In this document: positions 6,563 to 6,872 of the stretch, in pieces | Position numbering within the stretch: position 1 is the stretch's first letter | Layout: the number at the start of each line of letters is the position of its first letter | Source of the DNA: Actinomycetota bacterium | GTDB lineage: Bacteria; Actinomycetota; Humimicrobiia; Humimicrobiales; Humimicrobiaceae | Length of the DNA stretch: 6,872 nt | Direction: 5' to 3' | Assembly: GCA_023475715.1 (NCBI GenBank) | Contig: JAMCVO010000249.1 | Location: 1-6,872 of the forward strand | Translations under genes and position numbers: made by a program | The notes under the pieces: model-generated | The model's database searches: none | What the model was told of the DNA's origin: nothing | The model's input: the letters and a program-made list of their open reading frames with translations, nothing else

Positions 6563-6586
6563 CCTTAATTTAACATTTGATTAAGG
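6563..6586 (+). repeat. Small inverted repeat in the phosphofructokinase leader
   Basis: CCTTAAT (6563-6569) and ATTAAGG (6580-6586) pair around a 10-nt loop about 16 nt into the predicted transcript. The stem is only 7 bp and AT-rich with no U-run after it, so it is not a terminator. It could be a weak leader hairpin or a protein-binding dyad. No riboswitch architecture was recognised. Confidence 0.25.
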
Positions 6587-6639
6587 CAATATATTTTAAT
6601 TTTTAAAAATAATTTATTAAAAAATTTCAAATCATAAAA

Positions 6640-6645
6640 AAGGAG
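6640..6645 (+). promoter_or_regulatory. Ribosome binding site of the phosphofructokinase gene
   Basis: AAGGAG stands 8 nt before the GTG at 6654. It decides the start: the ATG at 6647 is only 1 nt away from it and opens an 8-codon frame ending at 6670, whereas the GTG opens the conserved protein. Confidence 0.75.
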
Positions 6646-6653
6646 TATGAGAA

Positions 6654-6872
6654 GTGGGCAACAGCATTAAAAAAGTAGCTCTTTTAACAGGCGGCGGGGA
6701 TTCATCTGCAATAAATGACTATATAAGAACAATAGTAATACTTCTCGAAAAACAAGGTATTAAAGTAAGAGGAATTAAGGCAAGCTACAGGGGATTAATT
6801 GAGGATGATTTTACAGATCTTGACTGTAAGGTAGTAGACGGTATTTCCCATACAGGCGGAACATGTATTAAA
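6654..6872 (+). CDS. 6-phosphofructokinase family protein, 3' partial
   Basis: First 73 residues of a phosphofructokinase, the cytoplasmic glycolytic enzyme that phosphorylates fructose 6-phosphate with ATP or pyrophosphate. The window ends within the gene, about a fifth of the way through a typical 320-400 residue protein. Residues 7-21 (KVALLTGGGDSSAIN) match the N-terminal nucleotide/phosphate-binding strand and loop. A GIKASYRGLIED segment (about 43-54) matches the family's G-x-x-G-Y-x-G-L region, and SHTGGTCIK (65-73) matches the GGT-x-L turn. The loop normally reads GGDAPGMN or GGDCPGLN, whereas here Pro-Gly is replaced by Ser-Ala. The GTG start is supported by AAGGAG at 8 nt. The residues that separate ATP- from PPi-dependent enzymes lie beyond the window. 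It is divergent from the CDF transporter, with its own promoter at 6512-6541 and a possible upstream operator. Confidence 0.88.
   Translation, partial: MGNSIKKVALLTGGGDSSAINDYIRTIVILLEKQGIKVRGIKASYRGLIEDDFTDLDCKVVDGISHTGGTCIK

Noticed and set aside
2010..6653. Defence system, mobile element, tRNA or CRISPR array
   Set aside because: All long frames are explained by housekeeping-type metabolic and transport families. No tandem direct repeats, terminal inverted repeats, transposase motifs or cloverleaf pattern were seen.

Overview
The window is AT-rich DNA (roughly one third G+C by eye) with compact, Shine-Dalgarno-led bacterial genes. It carries a glycyl radical enzyme, an oxygen-sensitive class that points to an anaerobe. 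Gene content and composition would suit an anaerobic low-GC lineage such as Halanaerobiales/Clostridia-type Firmicutes or Atribacterota, but no phylogenetic marker is present and this placement is a guess. No mobile element, CRISPR array, tRNA or rRNA was recognised.

Left part (1-2009, plus strand): the C-terminal two thirds of a glycyl radical enzyme (its 5' end lies outside the window), followed 24 nt later by a small RhaM-like (L-rhamnose mutarotase family, DUF718) protein. They look like the last two genes of an operon that probably begins upstream. A bidirectional hairpin terminator at 2149-2188 separates them from the convergent minus-strand genes.

Middle part (2215-4904, minus strand): a promoter at about 4877-4904 drives a class III PLP-dependent aminotransferase and then a Gfo/Idh/MocA-family NAD(P)-dependent oxidoreductase, 65 nt apart. 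An oxidoreductase making a keto group and an aminotransferase acting on a keto/amino pair could serve one pathway, but the substrate cannot be read from the sequence.

Right part (5051-6872): a minus-strand cation diffusion facilitator (CDF) metal transporter of unusual size, with three consecutive C-terminal cytoplasmic ferredoxin-like domains and an Asn-Asp/Asn-Asp membrane metal site. A 232-bp intergenic region then separates it from a divergently transcribed 6-phosphofructokinase-family gene cut off by the window end. That region holds a good sigma-70-type promoter for the kinase and a TGTAA-N6-TTACA dyad centred about 62 bp upstream of the predicted transcription start.

The most unusual items are the glycyl radical enzyme whose Cys loop reads GCQW instead of GCxE and which is paired with a RhaM-like protein, and the triple-CTD transporter in which metal-ligand positions are lost from repeat 1 but retained in repeats 2 and 3. 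No complete, clearly new multi-gene system is evident.
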